A stretch of 64,000 nucleotides of DNA, taken from positions 1,612,001 to 1,676,000 of the forward strand of contig NZ_CP022823.1 of NCBI RefSeq assembly GCF_002269255.1, given 5' to 3'. The DNA comes from Klebsiella quasivariicola (GTDB lineage: Bacteria; Pseudomonadota; Gammaproteobacteria; Enterobacterales; Enterobacteriaceae). Shown here piece after piece: positions 26,107 to 35,829 of the stretch (positions are counted from its first letter, which is position 1; each line of letters opens with the position of its first letter). The notes under the pieces are model-generated. The model saw only the letters and a list, made by a program, of their open reading frames with translations. It did no database searches and was not told the origin of the DNA. Both the position numbers and the translations under genes were made by a program.

Positions 26107-26659
26107 GCCACAATCATTGATGGTTTGAATGTTTTTTTTATTTCTTTCAAGAAAAATCAGCAACCTGGCGTGACATAGCGCTCACCTTGTCGACTTTTTA
26201 CGGCACTTTCAACACTTCCTGCTAATGTTAAAAAACCGGACGGATTGTTGCCGTTTTCCAGATGTAATTAACAAAAGCGTGTCACAGATCAAGAAAATAC
26301 CCCTCTTTGGGGGGAGGAATCGAGGCTAAATCCTGTCAAAATGGATGGGTACTTTTGATTTACGACGGAAACGGACACGATTCAACAACACTAAAACCGA
26401 ACAGTATGCAAGGTTATTCCGCATAAAAGGGCATTTAATGTTAATGAAAAGATTCCAATGTAAATTAATGTTGTGAAAACTTTTGTTAAAGTTGACAAAA
26501 GGTTAAAGAAAGGGGTAAAAAGCCACGGCATCTGGGCTTCTCACATCTACCAGGGACGCTTTTTTGCACGGTTATTTTTTATTCCTCCCGTGAAACGCTG
26601 TGGCGTTCATCTGCCAGTAAGAGCAGAGGGTTTTGGCGCTACACTTTTTTGGTTAAGCA
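26107..26659 (+). promoter_or_regulatory. Upstream regulatory region of the nuo operon
   Basis: About 550 bases between the lrhA terminator and nuoA, AT-rich, with no gene. It contains several GTTAA elements (around 26224, 26441, 26485, 26501) like halves of ArcA boxes, and a perfect TTGACA at 26492-26497 with a poor -10 (GTAAAA) 17 bases on. Long regulatory leaders with ArcA, FNR and NarL control are known for nuo operons. The individual sites are weak calls. Confidence 0.45.
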
Positions 26660-27106
26660 ATGCGTATGTCAACATCCACTGAAGTCATCGCTCATCATTG
26701 GGCATTCGCTATATTTCTCATCATCGCTATCGGCCTGTGCTGCCTCATGCTCGTTGGCGGCTGGTACCTTGGCGGTCGCGCGCGCGCGCGTAGCAAAAAC
26801 ACGCCGTTTGAATCGGGGATCGACTCCGTTGGTTCGGCCCGCTTACGTCTTTCTGCGAAGTTTTATCTGGTTGCCATGTTCTTCGTTATCTTCGACGTGG
26901 AAGCCCTGTATCTCTACGCATGGTCGACTTCTATCCGCGAGAGCGGCTGGGTCGGCTTTGTGGAAGCCGCAATTTTCATTTTAGTGCTACTGGCTGGTCT
27001 GGTTTATCTCGTTCGCATCGGCGCACTGGACTGGACGCCCGCGCGTTCCCGTCGCACGCTGGTTAACCCGGAAACAGACAGTCCCACTAACCGTCATATG
27101 CAGTAA
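26660..27106 (+). CDS. nuoA: NADH-quinone oxidoreductase subunit A (NuoA)
   Basis: Small membrane subunit of respiratory complex I. 148 residues, three hydrophobic segments (about 15-38, 68-90, 98-118). The conserved loop FESGIDSVGSARLRLSAKFY and the acidic FDVEALYLYAW segment in helix 2 are typical. ATG 26660 begins MRMSTSTEVIAHHW; the ribosome site (GTTAAG) is weak. Confidence 0.95.
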   Translation: MRMSTSTEVIAHHWAFAIFLIIAIGLCCLMLVGGWYLGGRARARSKNTPFESGIDSVGSARLRLSAKFYLVAMFFVIFDVEALYLYAWSTSIRESGWVGFVEAAIFILVLLAGLVYLVRIGALDWTPARSRRTLVNPETDSPTNRHMQ

Positions 27107-27121
27107 AAGCGAGGCAATAAG

Positions 27122-27796
27122 ATGGATTATACGCTCACCCGCATAGATCCTAACGGTGAGAACGACCGTTACCCCCTGCAAAAACAGGAGATCGTCACCG
27201 ACCCCCTGGAGCAGGAAGTCAATAAAAGCGTGTATATGGGGAAACTCGAACACGCGCTGCATGACATGGTGAACTGGGGCCGTAAGAACTCAATTTGGCC
27301 GTATAACTTCGGCCTTTCTTGCTGTTATGTGGAAATGGTGACGTCATTCACTGCGGTGCATGACGTTGCGCGTTTTGGTGCAGAAGTTCTGCGTGCCTCC
27401 CCGCGTCAGGCGGATCTGATGGTGGTTGCCGGCACCTGCTTTACCAAAATGGCACCGGTTATTCAGCGTCTTTACGATCAGATGCTGGAGCCGAAGTGGG
27501 TGATCTCCATGGGGGCCTGTGCAAACTCCGGCGGCATGTACGACATCTATTCGGTGGTGCAGGGTGTGGACAAATTTATTCCGGTCGATGTGTACATCCC
27601 GGGTTGTCCGCCGCGTCCGGAGGCCTATATGCAGGCGCTGATGCTGCTGCAGGAGTCCATTGGTAAAGAGCGCCGCCCGCTTTCATGGGTGGTTGGCGAT
27701 CAGGGCGTTTATCGCGCCAATATGCAGTCGGAACGCGAGCGTAAACGCGGCGAACGTATTGCAGTGACCAATCTGCGGACGCCGGACGAGATTTAA
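27122..27796 (+). CDS. nuoB: NADH-quinone oxidoreductase subunit B (NuoB)
   Basis: Carries iron-sulfur cluster N2, which passes electrons to quinone. 224 residues. Cluster ligands are visible as the adjacent Cys pair in FGLSCCYVEM, the Cys of GTCFTKMAP and that of PGCPPRPEA. Start at ATG 27122 after GAGGCAATAAG, 15 bases downstream of nuoA. Confidence 0.96.
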   Translation: MDYTLTRIDPNGENDRYPLQKQEIVTDPLEQEVNKSVYMGKLEHALHDMVNWGRKNSIWPYNFGLSCCYVEMVTSFTAVHDVARFGAEVLRASPRQADLMVVAGTCFTKMAPVIQRLYDQMLEPKWVISMGACANSGGMYDIYSVVQGVDKFIPVDVYIPGCPPRPEAYMQALMLLQESIGKERRPLSWVVGDQGVYRANMQSERERKRGERIAVTNLRTPDEI

Positions 27797-27803
27797 TTTG
27801 CGC

Positions 27804-27864
27804 CTGCGGGCGGGATTACCACTTCGCAAATCAATCTACAACAGCGCGAAGTCTCGCCCGGCAG
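27804..27864 (+). repeat. Composite stem-loop in the nuoB-nuoC gap
   Basis: CTGCGGGCG (27804-27812) pairs with CGCCC-G-GCAG (27855-27864, one bulged G) and ACTTCGC (27821-27827) with GCGAAGT (27846-27852) inside it, giving a two-tier hairpin that fills the 87-base gap. It could modulate downstream expression by RNA stability. Confidence 0.5.
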
Positions 27865-27883
27865 TCACCACGGACCTTTTGCA

Positions 27884-29692
27884 ATGGTGAACAATATGAC
27901 CGATTTAACCGCGCATGACGCCGCACCAGCCTGGCAAACCCGCGATCACCTCGATGACCCAGTGATCGGCGAACTGCGCAACCGCTTTGGGCCGGATGCC
28001 TTTACCGTTCAGCCTACCCGTACCGGCGTACCGGTGGTATGGGTGAAGCGTGAACAGCTGCTTGAGGTGGGGGATTTCCTGAAGAAATTGCCGAAGCCTT
28101 ACGTGATGCTGTTTGACCTGCACGGCATGGACGAACGTCTGCGCACGCACCGCGATGGCCTGCCCGCCGCGGATTTTTCCGTTTTCTATCATCTGATTTC
28201 CATCGACCGCAACCGCGACATCATGCTCAAGGTGGCGCTGTCAGAAAACGATCTGCATCTGCCGACTTTCACCAAACTGTTCCCTAACGCCAACTGGTAT
28301 GAGCGTGAAACCTGGGAAATGTTTGGCATTACCTTCGATGGTCACCCGAACCTGCGCCGCATCATGATGCCGCCGACCTGGGAAGGCCACCCGCTGCGTA
28401 AAGACTACCCGGCGCGCGCCACCGAATTCGATCCGTTTGAGCTGACCAAAGCCAAGCAGGATCTGGAGATGGAAGCGTTAACCTTCAAGCCGGAAGAGTG
28501 GGGCATGAAGCGCGGGACCGAAAACGAGGACTTTATGTTCCTCAACCTTGGCCCGAACCACCCCTCCGCCCACGGTGCGTTCCGCATTATCCTGCAGCTG
28601 GACGGCGAAGAGATCGTCGACTGCGTGCCGGATATCGGCTATCACCATCGCGGCGCCGAGAAGATGGGCGAGCGTCAGTCCTGGCACAGCTATATCCCGT
28701 ACACTGATCGTATCGAATACCTCGGCGGCTGCGTCAACGAGATGCCGTACGTGCTGGCGGTGGAAAAACTGGCCGGGATCACCGTGCCGGATCGCGTCAA
28801 CGTGATCCGTGTGATGCTCTCCGAACTGTTCCGTATTAACAGCCACCTGCTGTATATCTCGACCTTTATTCAGGACGTCGGCGCGATGACGCCGGTCTTC
28901 TTCGCCTTTACCGACCGTCAGAAAATCTACGATCTGGTGGAAGCGATTACCGGTTTCCGTATGCACCCGGCGTGGTTCCGCATCGGCGGCGTCGCCCACG
29001 ATCTGCCGCGTGGCTGGGATCGTCTGCTGCGTGAATTCCTCGAGTGGATGCCGAAGCGTCTCGACTCTTATGAGAAAGCCGCCCTGCGCAACACCATTCT
29101 GAAAGGCCGTTCCGTCGGCGTGGCCGCCTACACCGCGAAAGAAGCGCTGGAATGGGGCACCACCGGCGCAGGCCTGCGCGCCACCGGTATCGGCTTCGAC
29201 GTGCGTAAATGGCGTCCTTACTCTGGTTATGAAAACTTCGACTTCGAAGTCCCGACCGGCGGTGGCGTTTCTGACTGCTACACCCGCGTGATGCTGAAAG
29301 TCGAAGAACTGCGCCAGAGCCTGCGCATTCTTCAGCAGTGCCTCGACAATATGCCGGAAGGCCCGTTCAAAGCGGATCACCCGCTGACGACGCCGCCGCC
29401 GAAAGAGCGCACGCTGCAGCATATCGAAACCCTGATCACCCACTTCCTGCAGGTATCGTGGGGCCCGGTGATGCCGGCCAACGAGTCCTTCCAGATGATT
29501 GAGGCGACCAAAGGGATTAACAGTTACTACCTGACCAGCGACGGCAGCACCATGAGCTACCGTACCCGCGTCCGTACGCCGAGCTTTGCGCACCTGCAGC
29601 AAATCCCGTCGGCTATTCGCGGCAGCCTGGTATCCGACCTGATTGTCTATCTGGGTAGTATCGATTTTGTTATGTCAGACGTGGACCGCTAA
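27884..29692 (+). CDS. nuoC: NADH-quinone oxidoreductase fused subunit C/D (NuoCD)
   Basis: A 602-residue fusion of the 30-kDa (NuoC) and 49-kDa (NuoD) subunits, the arrangement of enterobacteria. The C part ends around residue 190 (TWEGHPLRKDYPA is the 30-kDa signature); the D part follows a linker and carries LNLGPNHPSAHGAFRI, the quinone-site histidine region and GGVSDCYTRVMLK, ending SIDFVMSDVDR. Start either ATG 27884 (MVNNMTDL) or ATG 27896. Confidence 0.96.
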   Translation: MVNNMTDLTAHDAAPAWQTRDHLDDPVIGELRNRFGPDAFTVQPTRTGVPVVWVKREQLLEVGDFLKKLPKPYVMLFDLHGMDERLRTHRDGLPAADFSVFYHLISIDRNRDIMLKVALSENDLHLPTFTKLFPNANWYERETWEMFGITFDGHPNLRRIMMPPTWEGHPLRKDYPARATEFDPFELTKAKQDLEMEALTFKPEEWGMKRGTENEDFMFLNLGPNHPSAHGAFRIILQLDGEEIVDCVPDIGYHHRGAEKMGERQSWHSYIPYTDRIEYLGGCVNEMPYVLAVEKLAGITVPDRVNVIRVMLSELFRINSHLLYISTFIQDVGAMTPVFFAFTDRQKIYDLVEAITGFRMHPAWFRIGGVAHDLPRGWDRLLREFLEWMPKRLDSYEKAALRNTILKGRSVGVAAYTAKEALEWGTTGAGLRATGIGFDVRKWRPYSGYENFDFEVPTGGGVSDCYTRVMLKVEELRQSLRILQQCLDNMPEGPFKADHPLTTPPPKERTLQHIETLITHFLQVSWGPVMPANESFQMIEATKGINSYYLTSDGSTMSYRTRVRTPSFAHLQQIPSAIRGSLVSDLIVYLGSIDFVMSDVDR

Positions 29693-29694
29693 TT

Positions 29695-30195
29695 ATGCAC
29701 GAGAATCAACAACCACAAACCGAGGCTTTTGAGCTGAGTGCGGCAGAGCGTGAGGCTATTAAGCACGAGAAGCACCACTACGAAGACCCGCGTGCGGCGT
29801 CCATCGAAGCGCTGAAAATCGTTCAGAAACAGCGCGGCTGGGTGCCGGATGGCGCGATCTATGCGATCGCCGATGTGCTGGGGATCCCGGCGAGCGACGT
29901 CGAAGGCGTGGCAACATTTTACAGCCAGATTTTCCGTCAGCCGGTTGGCCGTCACGTGATCCGCTACTGCGACAGCGTGGTGTGCCACATCACCGGTTAT
30001 CAGGGTATTCAGGCTGCGATTGAGAAGAAGCTGAATATTAAGCCAGGGCAGACCACCTTTGACGGCCGCTTCACGCTGCTGCCGACCTGCTGCCTGGGCA
30101 ACTGCGACAAGGGACCGACCATGATGATCGATGAGGACACTCACAGTCATCTGACGCCGGAGGCAATTCCTGACCTGCTGGAGCAGTACAAATGA
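29695..30195 (+). CDS. nuoE: NADH-quinone oxidoreductase subunit E (NuoE)
   Basis: 24-kDa subunit of the NADH dehydrogenase module, 166 residues, thioredoxin-like fold with [2Fe-2S] cluster N1a. The four ligands are the cysteines in YCDSVVCHI and CCLGNCDKGP. Starts two bases after nuoC and overlaps nuoF by four bases (ATGA). Confidence 0.96.
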   Translation: MHENQQPQTEAFELSAAEREAIKHEKHHYEDPRAASIEALKIVQKQRGWVPDGAIYAIADVLGIPASDVEGVATFYSQIFRQPVGRHVIRYCDSVVCHITGYQGIQAAIEKKLNIKPGQTTFDGRFTLLPTCCLGNCDKGPTMMIDEDTHSHLTPEAIPDLLEQYK

Positions 30196-31529
30196 AAACC
30201 GTAATTCGTACTGCGGAAACGCATCCGCTCACCTGGCGTCTGCGCGACGACAAGCAGCCGGTATGGCTGGACGAGTATCGCAGCAAAAATGGCTACGAAG
30301 GGGCGCGTAAAGCCCTGACCGGGATGGCGCCGGATGAAATCGTCACGGCGGTAAAAGACGCTGGCCTGAAAGGGCGCGGCGGCGCAGGCTTCTCCACGGG
30401 TCTGAAGTGGAGCCTGATGCCGAAAGACGAATCCATGAACATCCGTTACCTGCTGTGTAACGCCGATGAAATGGAGCCGGGTACCTATAAAGACCGTCTG
30501 CTGATGGAGCAGCTGCCGCACCTGCTGGTGGAAGGCATGCTGATCTCCGCGTTTGCGCTGAAAGCGTACCGCGGCTACATCTTCCTGCGCGGCGAATATA
30601 TTGAAGCGGCACAGCATCTGCGTCGCGCGATTGCCGAAGCCACTGAAGCGGGCCTGTTGGGCAAAAACATCCTCGGCACCGGGTTTGACTTCGAACTGTT
30701 TGTCCACACCGGGGCAGGGCGCTATATCTGTGGTGAAGAGACAGCGCTGATCAACTCCCTCGAAGGCCGCCGCGCCAACCCGCGCTCCAAGCCGCCGTTC
30801 CCGGCGAGCTCCGGCGTGTGGGGCAAGCCGACCTGCGTCAACAACGTGGAAACCCTGTGCAACGTGCCGGCGATCCTCGCCAACGGCGTCGAGTGGTACC
30901 AGAACATTTCCACCAGCAAAGATGCTGGCACCAAGCTGATGGGCTTCTCCGGCCGGGTGAAGAATCCGGGCGTCTGGGAGCTGCCGTTCGGCACCACCGC
31001 GCGTGAGATCCTCGAAGATTACGCCGGCGGCATGCGCGATGGCCTGAAGTTTAAAGCCTGGCAACCGGGCGGGGCAGGGACCGACTTCCTCACCGAAGCG
31101 CACCTCGATCTGCCGATGGAGTTTGAAAGCATTGGTAAAGCGGGCAGCCGTCTGGGCACCTCGCTGGCGATGGCCGTTGACCACGAGATCAACATGGTCT
31201 CGCTGGTGCGCAACCTTGAAGAGTTCTTTGCCCGCGAGTCCTGCGGCTGGTGTACGCCGTGCCGCGATGGTCTGCCGTGGAGCGTGAAGATCCTGCGCGC
31301 CCTGGAGCGCGGCGAAGGCCAGCCTGGCGATATCGAAACGCTTGAGCAACTGTGTCGATTCCTGGGCCCGGGTAAAACCTTCTGCGCGCACGCGCCGGGT
31401 GCGGTCGAACCGCTACAGAGCGCGATTAAATATTTCCGCGAAGAATTCGAGGCTGGCATTAAGCAGCAGTTCAGCAATACCCATGCAATCAACGGGATTC
31501 AGCCGAACCTGCTTAAGACGCGCTGGTAA
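30192..31529 (+). CDS. nuoF: NADH-quinone oxidoreductase subunit F (NuoF)
   Basis: NADH- and FMN-binding subunit with cluster N3, 445 residues. GRGGAGFSTGLKW (about residue 62) is the NADH-binding glycine motif, GAGRYICGEETALINSLEG the FMN region, and the cluster ligands lie in ESCGWCTPCRDG with a fourth Cys in KTFCAHAPGA. Translationally coupled to nuoE. Confidence 0.96.
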   Translation: MKTVIRTAETHPLTWRLRDDKQPVWLDEYRSKNGYEGARKALTGMAPDEIVTAVKDAGLKGRGGAGFSTGLKWSLMPKDESMNIRYLLCNADEMEPGTYKDRLLMEQLPHLLVEGMLISAFALKAYRGYIFLRGEYIEAAQHLRRAIAEATEAGLLGKNILGTGFDFELFVHTGAGRYICGEETALINSLEGRRANPRSKPPFPASSGVWGKPTCVNNVETLCNVPAILANGVEWYQNISTSKDAGTKLMGFSGRVKNPGVWELPFGTTAREILEDYAGGMRDGLKFKAWQPGGAGTDFLTEAHLDLPMEFESIGKAGSRLGTSLAMAVDHEINMVSLVRNLEEFFARESCGWCTPCRDGLPWSVKILRALERGEGQPGDIETLEQLCRFLGPGKTFCAHAPGAVEPLQSAIKYFREEFEAGIKQQFSNTHAINGIQPNLLKTRW

Positions 31530-31560
31530 TCAAAGGTTTTTTATTTTTGGAAGCACGCAA

Positions 31561-34287
31561 ATGGCTACGATTCATGTAGACGGCAAAGAATACGAGGTCA
31601 ACGGGGCGGACAACCTGCTAGAGGCTTGTCTCTCTCTTGGTCTTGATATTCCCTACTTTTGCTGGCACCCGGCGCTAGGGAGCGTCGGTGCTTGCCGCCA
31701 GTGTGCGGTGAAGCAATATCAGAACGCGGAAGACACGCGTGGTCGCCTGGTGATGTCCTGTATGACTCCGGCATCCGACGGCACCTTTATTTCTATCGAC
31801 GACGGCGAAGCGAAGCAGTTCCGCGAAAGCGTGGTGGAGTGGTTGATGACTAACCACCCGCACGATTGCCCGGTCTGCGAAGAGGGTGGCAACTGCCACC
31901 TGCAGGATATGACGGTGATGACCGGCCATAGCTTCCGCCGCTATCGTTTCATCAAACGTACCCACCGTAATCAGGATCTGGGGCCGTTTATTTCGCACGA
32001 AATGAACCGCTGCATCGCCTGCTACCGCTGCGTGCGCTACTACAAAGATTATGCCGACGGCACCGACCTGGGCGTCTATGGCGCGCACGACAACGTCTAC
32101 TTCGGTCGCCCGGAAGATGGCACCCTGGAAAGCGAGTTCTCCGGCAACCTGGTGGAAGTCTGCCCGACCGGCGTCTTCACCGACAAAACGCACTCCGAGC
32201 GTTACAACCGTAAGTGGGACATGCAGTTTGCGCCGAGCATCTGCCAGCAGTGTTCCATCGGCTGCAACATCAGCCCGGGCGAACGCTATGGCGAGCTGCG
32301 TCGTATCGAAAACCGCTATAACGGGACCGTTAACCGCTACTTCCTCTGCGACCGCGGTCGCTTCGGCTATGGCTATGTCAACCTGAAAGACCGTCCGCGT
32401 CAGCCGGTGCAGCGCCGCGGCGACGATCTGATCACTCTCAACGCCGAGCAGGCGATGCAGGGCGCGGCAGATATCCTGCGCCAGTCGAAGAAAGTGATCG
32501 GTATTGGCTCCCCGCGCGCCAGCATCGAAAGCAACTTTGCGCTGCGTGAGCTGGTGGGCGCCGACAACTTCTATACCGGCATCGCTAAAGGCGAACAAGC
32601 GCGCCTGCAGATGATGCTCAAAGTGCTGCGTGAAGGTGGGGTCCATACCCCAAGCCTGCGCGATATCGAATCCTACGATGCGGTACTGGTGCTGGGCGAA
32701 GACATTACCCAGACCGGCGCGCGCGTGGCCCTGGCAGTCCGCCAGGCGGTGAAAGGGAAAGCACGCGAAATGGCAGCGGCGCAGAAAGTAGCCGACTGGC
32801 AGATCGCCGCGATCCTCAACATCGGGCAGCGCGCCAAGCACCCGTTATTCGTCACCAACATCGATGACACCCGCCTGGATGACATTGCCGCGTGGACCTA
32901 CCGCGCGCCGGTGGAAGATCAGGCGCGTCTGGGCTTCGCTATCGCCCATGCGCTGGATGACAGCGCGCCGGCGGTTGATGGCCTGAGCCAGGACCTGAAG
33001 GGTAAGGTTGACGTGATTGTCCAGGCGCTGGCCGGAGCGAAAAAACCACTGATTATCTCCGGAACCAACGCCGGCAGCATGGAGATCATCCAGGCCGCCG
33101 CTAACGTGGCGAAAGCGTTGAAGGGCCGCGGCGCCGATGTTGGGGTGACCATGGTCGCCCGCGCGGTGAACAGCGTCGGTCTGGGCATGATCGGCGGCGG
33201 CTCGCTTGAAGAGGCGCTGGACGAACTGGAAAGCGGCGCCGCGGACGCGGTTATCGTGCTGGAAAACGACCTGCACCGTCATGCTTCCGCCGCGCGCGTC
33301 GACGCAGCGCTGGCGAAAGCCCCGCTGGTGATGGTGGTTGACCATCAGCGCACCGCGATTATGGACAAAGCGCACCTGGTGCTCTCTGCGGCAAGCTTTG
33401 CGGAAAGCGACGGTACGGTGGTTAACAACGAAGGCCGCGCTCAGCGTTTCTTCCAGGTTTACGATCCGGCTTACTACGACGCGAAAACCGTGATGCTGGA
33501 AAGCTGGCGCTGGCTGCATTCGCTGCACAGCACCGTCAACAACCGTCAGGTTGACTGGACGCAGCTGGACCACGTCATCGATGCCGCGATTGCCGCGCTG
33601 CCGCAGCTGGCGGGCATTAAAGATGCCGCGCCGGATGCGACCTTCCGCATTCGCGGGCAGAAGCTGGCGCGTGAACCGCACCGCTACAGCGGCCGCACGG
33701 CGATGCGCGCGAACATCAGCGTGCACGAGCCGCGTCAGCCGCAGGATAAAGACACCATGTTCGCCTTCTCCATGGAAGGGAACAACCAGCCGTCCGCGCC
33801 GCGTTCGCAGATCCCGTTCGCCTGGGCGCCGGGCTGGAACTCCCCGCAGGCATGGAACAAGTTCCAGGATGAAGTGGGCGGCAAACTGCGCCACGGCGAT
33901 CCGGGCGTGCGTCTGTTTGAAGCGTCCGCCAGCGGGCTGGAGTATTTCACCGCGGTGCCGGCCGGCTTCCAGGCCGAAGAAGGGAAATGGCGTATCGCGC
34001 CGTACTACCATCTGTTTGGCAGCGATGAGCTGTCTCAGCGTGCGCCGGTGTTCCAGAGCCGGATGCCTGAGCCGTACATCAAGCTGAACCCGGCGGATGC
34101 CGCGAAGCTTGGCGTTAACGCCGGGGCAATGCTCTCCTTTAGCGTGGAAGGCCAGACCCTGCGTTTGCCGCTGGTTATCTCTGAAGGGCTGACCGCAGGA
34201 CAGGTTGGCTTACCGATGGGCATGCCGGGCATTGCGCCGGTGCTGACCGGATCGCGTATTGATTCACTGCAGGAGGCGAAAGCATGA
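31561..34287 (+). CDS. nuoG: NADH-quinone oxidoreductase subunit G (NuoG)
   Basis: Largest subunit of the peripheral arm, 908 residues from ATG 31561 (MATIHVDGKEYEVN); the open frame extends to 31342 but that part overlaps nuoF and is not coding. N-terminal ferredoxin-like domain with [2Fe-2S] ligands (CWHPALGSVGACRQC), then HPHDCPVCEEGGNC (N5), CIACYRCVRYY with CPTGVF (N4), and CQQCSIGCN for the extra cluster N7 found in E. coli-type enzymes. The rest resembles molybdopterin oxidoreductases without the cofactor. Confidence 0.96.
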   Translation: MATIHVDGKEYEVNGADNLLEACLSLGLDIPYFCWHPALGSVGACRQCAVKQYQNAEDTRGRLVMSCMTPASDGTFISIDDGEAKQFRESVVEWLMTNHPHDCPVCEEGGNCHLQDMTVMTGHSFRRYRFIKRTHRNQDLGPFISHEMNRCIACYRCVRYYKDYADGTDLGVYGAHDNVYFGRPEDGTLESEFSGNLVEVCPTGVFTDKTHSERYNRKWDMQFAPSICQQCSIGCNISPGERYGELRRIENRYNGTVNRYFLCDRGRFGYGYVNLKDRPRQPVQRRGDDLITLNAEQAMQGAADILRQSKKVIGIGSPRASIESNFALRELVGADNFYTGIAKGEQARLQMMLKVLREGGVHTPSLRDIESYDAVLVLGEDITQTGARVALAVRQAVKGKAREMAAAQKVADWQIAAILNIGQRAKHPLFVTNIDDTRLDDIAAWTYRAPVEDQARLGFAIAHALDDSAPAVDGLSQDLKGKVDVIVQALAGAKKPLIISGTNAGSMEIIQAAANVAKALKGRGADVGVTMVARAVNSVGLGMIGGGSLEEALDELESGAADAVIVLENDLHRHASAARVDAALAKAPLVMVVDHQRTAIMDKAHLVLSAASFAESDGTVVNNEGRAQRFFQVYDPAYYDAKTVMLESWRWLHSLHSTVNNRQVDWTQLDHVIDAAIAALPQLAGIKDAAPDATFRIRGQKLAREPHRYSGRTAMRANISVHEPRQPQDKDTMFAFSMEGNNQPSAPRSQIPFAWAPGWNSPQAWNKFQDEVGGKLRHGDPGVRLFEASASGLEYFTAVPAGFQAEEGKWRIAPYYHLFGSDELSQRAPVFQSRMPEPYIKLNPADAAKLGVNAGAMLSFSVEGQTLRLPLVISEGLTAGQVGLPMGMPGIAPVLTGSRIDSLQEAKA

Positions 34288-35261
34288 GCTGGTTAACACC
34301 GGATCTTATCGACATTCTGTTAAGCATCCTGAAGGCCGTGGTCATTCTGCTGGTGGTCGTCACCTGTGGCGCGTTCATGAGCTTCGGCGAGCGTCGTCTG
34401 CTCGGTCTGTTCCAGAACCGCTACGGGCCTAACCGCGTGGGCTGGGGCGGTTCGCTGCAGCTGGTCGCCGACATGATCAAGATGTTCTTTAAAGAGGACT
34501 GGATCCCGCGCTTCTCCGATCGGGTGATCTTTACTCTGGCGCCGGTTATCGCCTTTACCTCGCTGCTGCTGGCTTTCGCTATTGTACCAGTGAGCCCGAC
34601 CTGGGTGGTCGCCGACCTGAACATCGGTATTCTGTTCTTCCTGATGATGGCAGGTCTGGCGGTTTACGCAGTCCTGTTCGCCGGCTGGTCGAGCAACAAC
34701 AAATACTCGCTGCTGGGGGCGATGCGTGCATCTGCGCAGACCCTGAGCTACGAAGTGTTTCTCGGTCTCTCCCTGATGGGCGTGGTGGCGCAGGCGGGGT
34801 CATTCAACATGACCGATATCGTCAACAACCAGGCGCATCTGTGGAACGTCATCCCGCAGTTCTTTGGCTTCGTGACTTTCGCCATCGCCGGCGTGGCGGT
34901 GTGTCACCGTCACCCGTTCGACCAGCCGGAAGCGGAGCAGGAACTGGCCGATGGTTACCACATTGAATATTCCGGTATGAAATTCGGTCTGTTCTTCGTC
35001 GGTGAATACATCGGTATCGTCACCGTTTCAGCGCTGATCGTCACGCTGTTCTTCGGCGGCTGGAATGGCCCGTGGTTACCTCCTTTCATCTGGTTCGCGC
35101 TGAAAACCGCGTTCTTCATGATGATGTTCATTTTGATCCGCGCATCATTACCGCGTCCGCGCTATGACCAGGTAATGTCCTTTGGCTGGAAGGTATGCCT
35201 GCCGTTAACGCTGGTCAACTTGTTGGTAACGGCGGCTGTCATTCTCTGGCAGGCGCAATAA
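34284..35261 (+). CDS. nuoH: NADH-quinone oxidoreductase subunit H (NuoH)
   Basis: 325-residue membrane subunit linking the quinone site to the proton-pumping arm, with about eight helices. The conserved loops FGERRLLGLFQNRYGPNRVGW and HPFDQPEAEQELADGYHIEYSG are present. ATGA overlap with nuoG. Confidence 0.96.
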   Translation: MSWLTPDLIDILLSILKAVVILLVVVTCGAFMSFGERRLLGLFQNRYGPNRVGWGGSLQLVADMIKMFFKEDWIPRFSDRVIFTLAPVIAFTSLLLAFAIVPVSPTWVVADLNIGILFFLMMAGLAVYAVLFAGWSSNNKYSLLGAMRASAQTLSYEVFLGLSLMGVVAQAGSFNMTDIVNNQAHLWNVIPQFFGFVTFAIAGVAVCHRHPFDQPEAEQELADGYHIEYSGMKFGLFFVGEYIGIVTVSALIVTLFFGGWNGPWLPPFIWFALKTAFFMMMFILIRASLPRPRYDQVMSFGWKVCLPLTLVNLLVTAAVILWQAQ

Positions 35262-35275
35262 GGGGTGAATTGAAC

Positions 35276-35818
35276 ATGACCTTAAAAGAATTATTGGTGG
35301 GGTTCGGCACCCAGGTCCGCAGTATCTGGATGATTGGCCTGCATGCCTTCGCCAAACGTGAAACCCGGATGTACCCGGAAGAGCCGGTCTATCTGCCGCC
35401 GCGCTATCGCGGCCGCATCGTGCTGACCAGCGATCCGGACGGTGCAGAGCGCTGCGTCGCCTGTAACCTGTGTGCGGTAGCCTGCCCGGTGGGCTGTATC
35501 TCGCTGCAGAAAGCAGAGACGGTAGACGGGCGCTGGTACCCGGAGTTCTTCCGCATCAACTTCTCACGCTGCATTTTCTGCGGCCTGTGCGAAGAGGCGT
35601 GCCCGACCACGGCGATCCAGTTGACCCCGGACTTCGAGCTGGGTGAATACAAGCGTCAGGATCTGGTGTACGAAAAAGAGGATCTGCTGATTTCCGGTCC
35701 GGGCAAATACCCGGAATATAACTTCTACCGGATGGCGGGTATGGCAATCGACGGCAAAGATAAGGGCGAAGCGGAAAACGAAGCTAAGCCAATCGACGTC
35801 AAGAGCCTGTTACCGTAA
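35276..35818 (+). CDS. nuoI: NADH-quinone oxidoreductase subunit I (NuoI)
   Basis: 180-residue ferredoxin-like subunit carrying clusters N6a and N6b. The two [4Fe-4S] motifs are CVACNLCAVACPVGC and CIFCGLCEEACPTTA. Start at ATG 35276 (MTLKELLVGFG) after AAGGGGTGAA; the open frame upstream to 35195 overlaps nuoH and is not coding. Confidence 0.96.
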   Translation: MTLKELLVGFGTQVRSIWMIGLHAFAKRETRMYPEEPVYLPPRYRGRIVLTSDPDGAERCVACNLCAVACPVGCISLQKAETVDGRWYPEFFRINFSRCIFCGLCEEACPTTAIQLTPDFELGEYKRQDLVYEKEDLLISGPGKYPEYNFYRMAGMAIDGKDKGEAENEAKPIDVKSLLP

Positions 35819-35829
35819 GGAGAGGGGCA

